Assembly: GCF_033958435.1 (NCBI RefSeq)
Contig: NC_134138.1
Coordinates: forward strand, 184,609,298-184,673,297
Length of the DNA: 64,000 bases
Source of the DNA: Carettochelys insculpta
Taxonomy: Eukaryota > Chordata > Testudines > Carettochelyidae
Direction of reading: 5' to 3'
Shown: piece by piece, positions 34,021-45,514 of the stretch
How positions within the stretch are numbered: position 1 is the stretch's first letter
How the letters are laid out: each line of letters begins with the position of its first letter
The notes under the pieces: generated by a model
What the model was told of the DNA's origin: nothing
What the model saw: the letters and a program-made list of their open reading frames with translations, nothing else
Databases searched by the model: none
Made by a program: the position numbers and the translations under genes

Positions 34021-36110
34021 GTAAAATCACTTTTAGCATATTTACATGTAAGTGATTTGAATCAGCTTCTGAAGTCTTTTGTGATGTAGCCAATGTCTTG
34101 ACTTTTTTTGCTCAGATCCTGGAAGCTTTGATGTGCAGGTGGATGTCTGGCCCCTTGTGGAATCTCAAGTGACTTAAATGAAATTGCATGAGGCCATAGG
34201 GTCTGCCTATGCGGACGAGCTTATGTGCCTGGGGCTGTAGGTACTCCTTTTCATATAGACACAGCTGTTCATTTTTATTGTAAGACCACCTTCCTCTCTT
34301 TATAAATTCTGCCCTTGGAAGAGGGAAACCTTTTGAGAATACTGAAAATATCAGAACTGTGGATCTCATAGTTTTTTATTAATTACTGAGGTGCTTAATG
34401 CTGTGCAGGAAGCAAAGGCAGTCCTTCCATTTCTAAATCTAAAAACATACTGCATGTCCATTATAAATTTTGTGTTGCACCTTGTGCTGTATTGTGCAGT
34501 GGTACAGCTCATGTCACTTGTTTAGTGCTCTGCATGTCAACATAATTTAGTTCTAAGAAATTTCATTCAACTAAATATTTAATTTTGAGATAGTAAGTGT
34601 AACTTGCAAAATACTTTCAATAAAAGTTTTGATTGGAATTTGTGCTCCTTGGTTTGAGCTTTTCGTGCCACTTCCAGAAGGGAGACCATAGGCAAAATAA
34701 TGTTTTAAATGTTCACTGGAAGGAATGCTAGGAGTTTCCTCCTCTTATAAAATGGGGGTAGAAGAGATGATACGTTGTTTCTGTCCTTTTTCAGGCTGTA
34801 ATATGAACAGAGAATAAACATTTGTCTGCAATATAAAGACATTATTTTAGAGAGGGGCCTGACTGTAGTGCAAGGCTTGGAAAGGCAGATGACTGTAAGC
34901 ATGGTAACACCTTGTATGGAGTCACCAACAATACATGGCAACGTGACTTTTTATCTCTAATCTGTTTCACTTGGTTTCTAAAATGGATCTTCAGTTGTGC
35001 AGAGAAGGCTTTTACTATATGCTAAGAGGTTACAATAAGCACATTTTTATAGCATGAAAATAAACAAATGTGACCAGCAAACTCGAGCTAAAATGCTAGT
35101 AATCATCATTATATTTTCTTTTCCTTTCATCTCTCTTCTCATTGTCTGTAACTTTGTCTCTTGTGAAATGCTGTACCTAAGTATCTTATTCTCAAATTAT
35201 TACTTCGTAAGATTTGAAATATTTCTTCTCCTTTTGTTCATTCTTTATATCATGGGCTGTTGTTAAAATGCTTACATTCACTGTCAGCACATTAGTTGTA
35301 ACCTTTTATTGCTATTGATAACTATAAATACGTTAAGTAAATCTTCATTTTGCTGACCACTTTGAGGCAGCATGGCATCAGCAGATTTCACCAGTGGACA
35401 GGTGAGAGATTAGCAAGAGTAGACTCTTCTCTTCTTTTTTGTAGGATGATAAGATTCATTGTCTTGAAGGGCAGATGCTTTAAAGGCACAGTTTCTTTGG
35501 CAGCTTGAGCAAGGCACTCTGATTTATGCATAAATGGAAGAGTTGTTTTTTTTTAATATGCATCTATGATAAAATTCGCTGGGACACTGTTTGAAAGACG
35601 TAAGCAGTTCAGAATAAGCCAATGAATTAATGACCAAATAGTGGCTAAATACAGAAGCTAGCCTGTGACTCACTTTAGCATGCAGTTCTGTCTTGTGGGC
35701 TTAGATGCTGGAGATTGCTTTGAAAGATTGATTGCCCACTGCTGGTGAGGGCAGACCTTTCACAGGTACCTGACTGTTCCTTAGAGCCTTAGATGATGCA
35801 CATTGCTGGAATGATGTGATATTATTAGTTGCTCTCTGTGTTAGGGTAGCCAACAGTATCAACACAGCCGACCAGTGCCACTGAGTGTCAGTGTGGAATC
35901 AGGTTATAAATCCTAGACGCAGTATGGGTATGGATAAGCCAGGGGGAAAAAAATCATCCTTCTGTAATACATTGAGTCACTTGAATTTCTTCTGACCTTT
36001 TGCCTTTAATGAAAAGGTTTGTAATATTAAATAAGAAAAGATAATCGTTTGCCCAGCATGTATGTTGTTTAATTTTTTCATGGTTTTTTTGTTTTTTTTT
36101 TTTAATCCCT
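34021..36110. other. VPS41 intron 1, 3' part, nothing recognised
   Basis: AT-rich intron sequence ending in the polypyrimidine tract (about 36070-36113) of the exon 2 acceptor. Confidence 0.4.
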
Positions 36111-36115
36111 TTCAG

Positions 36116-36154
36116 GAAATCAGGTCGAATGAAGAATCTACAGATGATTCTGAG
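36116..36154 (+). CDS. VPS41: VPS41 coding exon 2 (residues 8-20)
   Basis: A 39-nt micro-exon encoding EIRSNEESTDDSE, part of the acidic N-terminal tail before the beta-propeller of VPS41. It is preceded by a long T-rich tract and ttcag, and followed by gtaagg. Phase 0 on both sides, so skipping it would keep the reading frame. The stretch EESTD-SE matches the human tail as I recall it, while the first residues differ, as expected for a fast-evolving linker. In the family this acidic N-terminal region is linked to contact with the AP-3 adaptor, which I cannot test here. An RTE-like LINE fragment lies about 130 bp downstream in intron 2. Confidence 0.92.
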
Positions 36155-36284
36155 GTAAGGCTGTCAACAGGCGCCTCGTGGATGTTGTGTTTAAAGTGTA
36201 TTTTTTATCAATATGCAGGAGACCCACAGGGTTATTTTTTGTTTCTGTTGTTAGCTGCTTATTTACAACAGAAGCTGTCTTTTT

Positions 36285-36665
36285 CTTAAACCCTTGTACT
36301 CCTCGTTGAGCATAGGTCATCTATGAGTCTCCTCCACTTCACTCTCTTGAGAGAAAACTTCTAGCAGACTCCAGGCGTATACCGGTTGTTGTCCTTCAGT
36401 CTCAGTAGATCTTCTCTACGTTGTCCAAGGTCTTCCTCTTTTGCATTTTCCTTGTGGGTTCCATTTGAGAGCTTGATGGACTATGCTAGATGATAGTCTT
36501 CTGAGAGTGTGGCCTAGTCATCCCCTCTTTCTTCTTTTGATTTGAACATCAAGTGGTTCTTGTCCTGCCCTGTTCCAAAGCTCCTCATTTGTGAAGTCTT
36601 GCAATATGATGCAAAGGATGTACCTCAGGCATCTGTGTATGAATGTCTGTAGCTTGTGATTTGAA
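36285..36665 (-). mobile_element. RTE-like LINE 3' fragment
   Basis: The minus strand carries TTCATACACAGATGCCTGAG, GGAACAGGGCAGGACAAGAA and the terminal TACAAGGGTTTAAG, collinear with 15340-15700. It begins about 130 bp downstream of VPS41 exon 2. Confidence 0.75.
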
Positions 36666-37038
36666 GCTGTGCTTGTGCTGTAATAGGTGATTTGAGATGT
36701 TGCTAAATTAATAGCAAATGTGCACCCTTAAACATAAAAATGCTACTTGATGTTAAAGTCTGTTATCACAAGATTTTAATATAGCAAATCATGTTAGAAA
36801 GTAACAGTTAAATGCATGTGTTTCTGCTTTGAACAAGTGAAAATGTGATTGGTTGTGTCATTTCTTGATATAATATTATGTTTAAGAAATGCAACTGATA
36901 ATGATTTTACAGCCTAAACTTAGTTTATTGAACACACATTTGCTAGATCATATTTTGAATCATAATTAGTCTGTCAACTTGAAATATTTTTCACCATGAG
37001 AGAAATTTAAGTATAGACACGGTGTTATTCGGTGAGGA

Positions 37039-37900
37039 AAAGAATCCTAGAAGAGTAGGGTTGGAAGAGACCCCAACCACAAATCTATTATCCCAGACAA
37101 GGCTACGTTGAGATGGGCCTTTAAAACCTCTAGGGATGGACATTCCACTAGCTCTCTAGGTAACCCATTCCAGTGCTTCACCACTCTTCTAGTGAAATAC
37201 AGTAAACCCTCAAAATTCGTGGCTTCAGGTGGCACATAATTCACTTTAACGTGAGTTAGGCACAACTTGAAGCTACTCTGAGGCTGTCAGCCTGCATAGC
37301 TGTTTGCAGCTGCAGGCAGCTAGGTGGGCTAAGAGCCCCTTCTCCCTGTCTTCGCCCAGCTGCACGGCCGTCAGCCTGACAGCAGTGCTGCTGGAGAAAG
37401 GCAGGGAAAAGGCTTTTAGCCTGCCTAGCTCCCCAGATGGTTGGGGCAGCCTGGTTCCTGGCTGCCTGCCACTCTGGAAGCCAGGAAACTGACCAGCCCT
37501 GTCAGTTTCCCAGCTCCTGCAAGCCCAGGGGAGCTGGAACCAGGCTGCCCCCGGTTCCTATCTCCCCGCCACTCTGAGAGCAATGGAGCTGACTATCTCT
37601 GGTGAGCTGGTCAGTTTCCCAGCTCCTGCAAGCCCAGGGGAGCCAGGAACCAGGCTGCAGCCTGGTTCTTGTCTCCCTCCCCCCGACTTGCTTGAAAATT
37701 TGAGTTACGCGGGGCGTTGCAGGAACACAACCACCACGTAACTCAAGGGTTTACTATAATATTTTTCTAATATCCAACCTAGACCTCCAACATTATAACT
37801 TGTTCTGTCATCTGCCACTACTGAGATCCACTTAGCTCCCTCTTCTTTTGGACCTTCAGGTAGCTGAAGGCAGCTATCACCCCCCCGCCCTTTCTTTCTT
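37039..37900 (-). mobile_element. CR1 LINE 3' fragment, split by a MITE
   Basis: On + the order AGAATCCTAGAAGAGTAGGG, TTGGAAGAGACC, CCATTCCAGTGCTTCACCAC, [MITE], TTTCTAATATCCAACCTAGA, ACTTGTTCTGTCATCTGCCA, TTCAGGTAGCTGAAGGCAGC is the reverse complement of the CR1 ORF2 end and 3' UTR. Confidence 0.85.
37200..37756. mobile_element. pogo-like MITE inserted in CR1
   Basis: Inverted ends CAGTAAACCCTCAAAATTCG and CGTAACTCAAGGGTTTACTA. TA on both sides (37198-37199, 37757-37758). CR1 sequence resumes directly afterwards, which fixes both borders. The GC-rich internal part includes two copies of a GTCAGTTTCCCAGCTCCTGC block. Confidence 0.85.
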
Positions 37901-37904
37901 CAGA

Positions 37905-40885
37905 CTAAAGAAGGGGAACTGAAATGAATCCGAGTCTTCCTTCCTTTCACCAGTGCACTACAGCCAAACTTAGTTCCTGCTGGGGTAGGAGAACTATGCA
38001 CGGCCATTGTATAATATATACTTTAATTTTTGCAGTGTGTGAGACCACCAGAATCAGACTGGAGTTGGAGGAAGGGATGGAATAGGTGTCAGTGCTTTCC
38101 CAAGCTCTCTCAATAGGGTGATGGACAGATGCTATCATATTGGGCATTGCCTTAGCATGCTGTCTAGAACGAGGGTTACCTTCATCCATTGTCAAATAGA
38201 TAGCGACAGGTGGCTCCCACTGCTAAAAACAAGCAAGAAATGATGGCGACAGAAATGTTGCTCGTCGCCTAGGGATGCTAACCGCACTGGACAGTGGGAT
38301 ATAGGCTTCAGGCACTCGGTGTCGTTAGGATTTCTATTCAGTTGGTAGATTTTGCTGATGGTCTTTATTCACCTATTGCAAAAGTGTGTAATGTGGAGGG
38401 CTTGAGTCCCCTGTGCTGGGTTGGACGTGCCTTTCCTTTCCTTAGTGACTGTGGTGACTGTTTTATCCTGGGCTGGATTTTCTCCTTCATTCCTGGTTGC
38501 AGGGGATACTATGGTATTTTGACTCAGTGGCCTCAGCAACTCACTTTTGGTGTCCCACCCCATCTGCCTGCAAGAAGAGAACTCCAGCTTGCAGCTTGTC
38601 AACCGGGTCTTGGGCAGCAACACTCTGGAATTTTGTCACCCCTCGGTCGGATTGCCTCATGATCATGGTGAAGATAGGGCTCCCTGGGATGTAGCACAGA
38701 GATGTGCTGATGCAACCCATTATGTACTATAGTATTCTGCTCTCCGTTGCTGTCTTCTCAGTCTCCTGTGTGTGAACAGTTAGCCTATGATTTTATTTCT
38801 TATTTTAAAGCTCTTTAGGGAAGGGATCTCATCTTTCTGCTTTTCTAAAGCACCATGTATGCTTAGAGCACTGTATAAATATTTGAGGCTACATTTTTTT
38901 TCTGGGGCATTTCTAGTAAAATCATGAGCAAATCACTGGCATTAAAAAAATTGCAGAAGACCTCACTTTCACTAAAAAATATCCATGGCAAAATAGGGAG
39001 ACTGACTGCAAAGAGCCTGCTGAACCTATGGGAGCTCCAGGATTCCCTGCCACGGCGGGGTCCTCCTGCCTATGGGCCTGTGCTGCTGGGGGAGGGAGGA
39101 TCCCCTTGTCCTGCAGTGCTAATGGGGTTGTCCACTGCAGTTGGACCACAGCAGCATGCCCCCACCAATGTAGGGGCTGGCTGGGAGCCCCAATCTAGGG
39201 GCAGAAAATGTCATGGAAGTCATAGATTCCATGCCTTCATGGACATCCATGACACAGTTTTGGCCATTTTAAGATGGGGCGAAAAAGGGGTTGAATTTTA
39301 TCAGTATTTTCAATTTTTGCCCTGAGTTAAATTTGGTTAAAAAGTTGTCAAAGTTGCTTATGTCAGAAACTTTCAACCAGCTTATGGCAATGCACCCTTA
39401 TGATAGTAAGTAAATACCCAGTTATACCTTCCTAATATGGGGCTGAAAAGATAATGTTGGGTATCATTAAAAAAGGGATAGATAGTAAGATTGATGTGAG
39501 CCTTTTGAGATTCTTGGGTGTAAGAGGCAATTACAAATAATGAGCATTTTTAGTAAAGGAAATGAAGTCTAACTGTCCATGTTAAGCTTTAACTTCTTGC
39601 AAAAAATCTTGTGTGTGTGGAAAGGGTGAATGAATAATCAGAGGGTTAGAAGAGACTGCATGTCCCTCTTTGAACAAATCCTCTGGCAGTTTGAATTGTG
39701 TGCTCACAAGAAGAGAAACTTTTTCCTATTACTCTTACTGTGACTGCAGAAAAGCATCTTGCTGTCATTTTTTTTTTCTATTAGATTGTAAGCGTGTTGA
39801 GACAGGGACTCGCTCCATTTTTGTCTGTCAATATAGAGCATATTGTCAGCTCTTCACAAAGGATAAAATACTGCTAATAATTTGCTCACCTGCATAGTTT
39901 GCTTTGACTTATGTGTTCCTTAATGAATGTCAAGATGCTGTTTGTACAGAATCAGTGTCGGGGCATCACCGTGGCTCTCAGATGTGTGATGTTTTGTCTA
40001 CAATGACTGTTTTGCTTCTTGCAGATCTGGTTTCCCTGGTCCTGTAAGTTGAATTCGGGCATTTTAAATATGTTTTAATGTTTTCCAGTTGTTTAAAATT
40101 AGAATCTCTAAAGCACATAGGTATAAATTAATAGAGGTAGTTCATATCTTCATATGTTCAGAAAACCTTTCAGTGAAGGTGGTAGTTATCTGTGTCAACA
40201 CTGCAGTTGTAGCAGATTTTTTTTTGTAACTACACTACAATTTACTTTTTTATTTCATATCCTTATATGTGATATGGGGTTTTATGAGCTTTTACTTATC
40301 ATGTAGACAGTCTACTATTTATTCTGCCATGATCTGGTGAGCAAACAAAATATCTAAAATGGTATTTTAATTCTCAGGAGAAAAAAGTACTTTAGCTGCC
40401 AACCATTTTCATTGCAATCTTGAAGCACTAACATCTTGAAAAAAATTCTGGCATTTTTAAAAATGGCATGTGATGTACATATCCTTCATTTTCCCCAACC
40501 CATAAAACAATCAAGTGTGCTACATTTTTGATTGAACAGGTTTGCTTCTATGATGCTACTTCATCAGCATATTTAACAACATCTAGAGTTATATATTAGG
40601 ACTGTCCCATTTTTAATGAAGTGTTTAAAAAAAAGAGTAAACTGACTTTTGACTGTTAAACTGCAGAGAAGAAAGTCTGAATAAATTGTGTATAGCATAA
40701 AGCAAAATTTGTTGGTTTTAATATTACTCTTGGTTCTTGCAATGTACCTCTCCATGTAAATGGTTACTTTTCAAATTAAGCTTGTTTTCCCAAACCAATT
40801 TTTATTAGATTTTTCTATCTAATTGCAAGAAATCTTCTCATGTTTGTTACTTTATACCAATGCTTCTTAATGGACTCGTGATACA
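37905..40885. other. VPS41 intron 2, little recognised
   Basis: No known repeat or gene recognised. It contains a 19-nt segment with good splice signals at 40025-40043 (listed separately). Confidence 0.35.
40025..40043 (+). other. Candidate cryptic micro-exon in intron 2
   Basis: A pyrimidine-rich stretch and cttcttgcag precede 19 nt that are followed by gtaagt. If spliced between VPS41 exons 2 and 3 it would read IWFPWS and then meet a TGA across the exon 3 junction. The sequence alone cannot show that it is used. Confidence 0.2.
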
Positions 40886-40890
40886 TGGGA

Positions 40891-41376
40891 CAGTAATCAC
40901 TCAAAATGTGCAATTTTGAGTTGTGCTTAACTTGCATTAATGTAAGTTAAGTGCAACTCAAAATCCTGCCCCCACCAATCCCCAGGCTCTGCAGCTCCAG
41001 TTCACCCCCACCCTTTGCGGCTCTGGTTTCCACCTGCCTGGCTCTGGCTTGCCCCCCCACTCGCACAGCTCTGGTTCAACCCCCTGCATGGCCGTGTGAC
41101 CCCAGTTCAATTACCCCTGCAGCGCTAACCCACCCCAGGCTTAACTGCCCTGCCCGTCTCCCACGGCTCTAATCCTCCACCAGGCTTAACCCCCGCAACT
41201 GTCCCTCCTCCCCCAACCCCAGGACTTACCTTTCAAAAGGAGCTCCGCGTGCTCCTGCTGCTTCCCGGACTCAGAATGTGTTGGGGGGAAAAAAGCCGCT
41301 TTCCTGACTTACATGAAATTTGATTTACAGAAGGGTGCATGGGAACATAACCCTGGCATAACTCAAGGGACTAACG
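40891..41376. mobile_element. pogo-like MITE
   Basis: Right end CATAACTCAAGGGACTAACG is close to that of 37200-37756. Left CAGTAATCACTCAAAATGTG mirrors it weakly. The CG-rich middle has GCTCTGG repeats. TA follows the right end; the left TA is not visible. Confidence 0.6.
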
Positions 41377-41378
41377 TA

Positions 41379-41929
41379 CAGGTTGAATCTCTCTAGTCTG
41401 GCATCCTGAGGACCTGACCAGTGCCGAACCAGAGAATTTGCCAGACTGCAGGAGGTCAATATTGTCTAGCACCATTACCAACACTTCAGCTGCTTACTGG
41501 CATTTTAGGAAGCATTTAGAGGTAAATTAATGCAATATAACAGCACAGAACGCTGAGAGCCAGGGCTGGTGGCTGTAAACAAACTTTATGGGACCAGGGA
41601 ACTTGGCCACACTGGTGATAAGTGGATGTCCGGCTAACTAAAATCATGCCAGACCATGGATGTTGGGCTTTTATTCTGGTGGAATGCACCGGAACGGAGT
41701 TCTGGACCTTTTTTGCCCCCTGTCTGGGAATCCTGTGGCTGAGGCTGCTGACAGGGCTCTGCACCCCAGCCAGCTCCCGGCTGTGGGGTCTCCCCACATC
41801 ACCCTCTAGCTGGGGATCCTATGGCTGAGGCTGCAAGCAGGACCTGAGTGACAGCACCTCTTTTTCTAGGGAAAAAAAGCACTGGATGTTGCTAAACAAG
41901 AGTGTGCCAGAATTGAGAGGTTCAACCTG
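41379..41929. mobile_element. pogo/Tigger-like MITE
   Basis: Inverted ends CAGGTTGAATCTCTCTAGTC and TGCCAGAATTGAGAGGTTCA followed by ACCTG. TA at 41377-41378 on the left; TT instead of TA on the right. Same family as 50662, 61205 and 20086. Confidence 0.8.
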
Positions 41930-42293
41930 TTGTAGCAAGTTGTGATGTATATATATTTACTTGACTTTGTAAGTTGAGTATAATACTCAGCTAGGTTTTG
42001 CGTTGGCTTTGCAGTTTAGCTCCCCATTAACAAATCCTGTTGCACTGTATGACCTGATGCACTATAGGGGGTTTGTTTAAGAAAAAAATGGTGATATTGA
42101 AGAAGTTACTCTTTTGGATCATCTCCTTTGAGTAAGGAGACATGCTTTTGGAGTTTTCAAGAGCTTTCTTTTGTACTGTGTCTTCTTGAACTTAGTTTAT
42201 ATTCATTCCCCCTTCTTTTATCACTCTGAACCTCAATACTGTTTTGCATGTGTTGCTGCTCTAGCCAACCGGTAGGAAGGCTTGATGGCTGAG

Positions 42294-42670
42294 TGTGATG
42301 GGGTTCAGGGGTCCCCAAGCTCTGCACCCCATCTGCAGGCAGGAATGACTCACTCAGCAGGAGAACAGCGGGTTTATTAGCTGATGGGACACAGCGTCAT
42401 ACAGAGGAGTCAGTACCACAGGCAGAGACAGCCAGTCCAATCCATGTTGGGGAGAGGAGCCAGGGCCTTGCCCCCTCCTTTATCTCTCTCTCTCCCAGCC
42501 CAGACCAACAGCTTCCCAACTCCCAGTTCCAATTCAAACCCCTCAGGCTCGTCCACCTACTTTGTCTGCAGTCCAGAGGTGTCACCTGGTCGCCCCGGTT
42601 ACCCTCAGTAGGAGCGTCATACCCTCTGTGAGCCACTCACGTGTACACACGTATCCCCCACTACATCACA
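42294..42670 (-). mobile_element. Solo LTR of an endogenous retroviral element
   Basis: A 377-bp unit with TGTGATG...CATCACA ends and a perfect 5-bp flank CTGAG (42289-42293, 42671-42675). An AATAAA signal is present on the minus strand near 42371-42378, supporting minus orientation. No internal viral genes are present, so it is a recombination-derived solo LTR without coding capacity. The host family was not named. Confidence 0.8.
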
Positions 42671-42914
42671 CTGAGCTACCTCATAGTATCTATATAATGT
42701 GACAGAATCATGAAGCAATCTGTCGCATTGTTGTGAAATCTTGTGAGTGAATGTAGATGTTACTTTTGCCACCATTGTCCATCAGGTGTACAAAATAATT
42801 ACACTTATCCACAATTTGCCTATATTTTTTCAACAGTATAGATGATGATTGATCTGCACAAGGGAAGTAGCAGGTTGCTTATTTAACTTGATCATATGCA
42901 CATTGTAGAGTGGA

Positions 42915-43145
42915 AAAATTATTTGGAGTACCATCCGAGGGCTCAAGAGACCTGTCTTAACCACAGACTTCTTCTGTGACCTTGTACAGTCACTTCAGCT
43001 ACACTCTGTCTCGGTTCCTCTCTGTAAAATGAGAATAATAATTCTCCACCTCATAGGGGTGCTGTAAGGATTAAAAAAAATCCAGTGATTGTTTTAAGAT
43101 TCTCTGATACTGCTGTGATGAAGATCATATAAGTACTTCAGTCTC
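42915..43145 (-). repeat. MIR SINE, minus orientation
   Basis: CTTCTGTGACCTTGTACAGT, CTCGGTTCCTCTCTGTAAAA and TGAGAATAATAATTCTCCAC followed by CTCATAGGGGTGCTGTAAGG is the MIR consensus in reverse complement. Confidence 0.8.
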
Positions 43146-43766
43146 TGAGATTAGCAGCTTCCTGTTTGCCTACTGAAGTTTAGTTATACTTATTTGTTTT
43201 TTTAAAAAAAAAACCAAAAAACAAATGTATTTAGAGTTGTAGCCGATCTTTTTGTTGTTATTGCAGTAGTGCTATAAACTGTTGACTGCATTCTGTGCAT
43301 GCATGCATGATAATATTTGCAGGTTTTCCTGCTAAACTCAGAAAATGGACAGCTAGTGAGGTCTTCTGATATATATCTGTACTCAACACTTCAAGTCTCC
43401 TAGGTTACTCGGGACTGATCAGAACATTAAAAATGTTTAAAGTAAATAGTGTCTGTTTTTAAAAAAGTTTTCCTAGCCCTGCTACTGTCTCCATCAACAT
43501 ATCACATCATCAAGTAGAGGTGAGCTCTTCCTTTTTTGTCAGGTTGGCAGTACCTGTTTAGTGACATGAATGGAATTAAAAGTAGATTCAGAAAATACAT
43601 CAGCCCTTATATGCAATTTACTGTGTTCTTGTTGGGAAGCTACTCTGTGCCTTCTTACTCAGCTGTAAAAGGGGGCTGTGTCAATTTGCCTTTTTTCCCT
43701 CCATCAATGCTTTGAGATCTACAAATGAAAAAAGTAGGGTGTATGAACTTCTTGCAAAGTTTTATA

Positions 43767-43900
43767 CAGTGCTCTTTTTGTGCTGGCACTTGCCGGTACT
43801 GAGTACTGGCACCTCTGCATCCCCAGCCATGGGATTGGCTGTGGGGTGGGAGCAGGGATCCAGCTGAGTACCAGCTCCTCTTTTCAACAAAAAAGTGCTG
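43767..43900. mobile_element. Short hAT-type MITE
   Basis: 134 bp with imperfect ends CAGTGCTCTTTTTGTGCTGG and AACAAAAAAGTGCTG. A perfect 8-bp duplication GTTTTATA lies at 43759-43766 and 43901-43908. Confidence 0.85.
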
Positions 43901-43909
43901 GTTTTATAT

Positions 43910-45140
43910 GTTCTTTTTCTCAGGCTCACTAGCCAGACAGCTCATTTCTTCCTGCATATCTGAAGTGAAGCCAGCCTTTTAAATCGGGTGTGGAGAAAGG
44001 GAAGTTATGCCATAAAAAAGAACCCCTCTGTTAATAAGAAAATGTGTCATGCAAATAATTTATCAATTTTAGTTGGTGGGATGAGCATTGTAAATAATGT
44101 ATTGTAGTTTAAATGAAATCTTTTCATACATTAATTTTAAAAACAAGTTTGCAATGACTAGTGACTAAGATTATAATATGCATCTTTATAGGATTGACTT
44201 CCAAGAAAAATGGGTTGCTGTTTTTACTGCTATATTCTTCTAACATCTGCTGTTCTTGTGTGAAAATTAGATACTTCACTTAATAAGCTATTAATATTAA
44301 ACAGAAGTGCCAGTTCTCGCGTCTGTGTGTTGTGGAATATATAAAAGGCAAAAATACAGCCCTTCATGTTATATAAATTAAATGCAATTGAAAAGCTACT
44401 ATGTCAACAGTGTGTGCAGATGTGGCCTTCCCAACATACTAATTCATTCATGTGGGTAGAGCATCACTGAATTTTCCTTTTCAATAATTTCCTAACCAGT
44501 TTGACATTTCAGCGAGTTGATAAAAGAAACTTCACAAACTATTGTTCCTAAAATTGCACTGTAGGGTATTCATATACAGTTGATCTCAAGATGGCAACAG
44601 TTAGTGCCCAAGTAATGTTCATAAGGGAGACAAATGGTTCTGCTGAAATTCCTTTTAGTCAGCAATGGGAAATGCAAGTAACTCTAGACAGGTGTAGTTT
44701 CATTCAGATTTGGAGTCTCTTAGGCTTTCATTTCCCTATTAAAACTTGACTAGGTATGAAAAAATACAACAAACTGTCTTATGTTGCTCTTATGTCATAA
44801 CAGTGACTGGGATTATTGTAGGCAGTTGAAGTGATTTTGTGATTTCTAGTATGCAAACTTCAAGTGAGAAAAAAACAAACAGTTGGTGTGAAACCAAATA
44901 CTTTTGTGGACAGTATTTTTCACATGCCACTTATGGAGATTGTTTGTATGCAGCATGTCCTCTACATATTACTTCTACTTCACAACTTGGCTTATAGCCA
45001 GAGTTGTAGCCATGAATCTGGAATTGGTGTTCCACACATCTTGTGTGATTGTCTTTATACTATGGCAAACCTGAAAGAATATAAAATGTTGTGTGCTTTT
45101 CCTTTTATCTGCAGATTATTTCATCCTTGGAATGTACCCA
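43910..45140. other. VPS41 intron 2, nothing recognised
   Basis: AT-rich; no exon or repeat recognised. Confidence 0.4.
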
Positions 45141-45145
45141 TCTTA

Positions 45146-45514
45146 GGCTGGTGCTACATTCACCCCCTAGTGCTGGTAGCTTGAGGCAAATGAGCAGTCC
45201 CGGAAATGCAAAATGGCAACTCATTTGCATATTTATGATGCTCATTTGCATAGACAGCAGAAAACAAGCAGTGAAGATGTGGTTCTGCCGGCAAAAGCCC
45301 CCTTTGTCGGCAGCCCCTTATCCCTGATTTTTTTCCATGCATAAGGAGCTGGCGACATGGGGGTTTTGCTGGCAGAAGCACATTTTCACTGCTTGTTTTC
45401 TGCTATGAATATGCAAATAAGCTTCTCAAATATGACAATAAGTGGCCATTTTGCATTTTTGAGACTGCTTATTTGCATCAAGCCGCTGGCACTAGGTTGA
45501 GTGTAGCATTAGCC
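45146..45514. mobile_element. Palindromic Harbinger-type MITE
   Basis: Left GGCTGGTGCTACATTCACCC, right in reverse complement GGCTAATGCTACACTCAACC. TTA on the left (45143-45145), TGA on the right. The arms share ATGCAAATGAG-type words and GCAGAAAACAAGCAGTGAA in opposite orientations. Confidence 0.8.

Noticed and set aside
35372..35400. ATGGCATCAGCAGATTTCAC... followed by a GT donor, possible alternative first exon of VPS41 (in frame with exon 2)
   Set aside because: No CpG-rich promoter around it, no conservation evidence, and short ATG-plus-donor strings arise easily by chance.
43292..43312. TGCATGCATGCATG run as a regulatory element
   Set aside because: Short alternating repeat, explained as a simple sequence.
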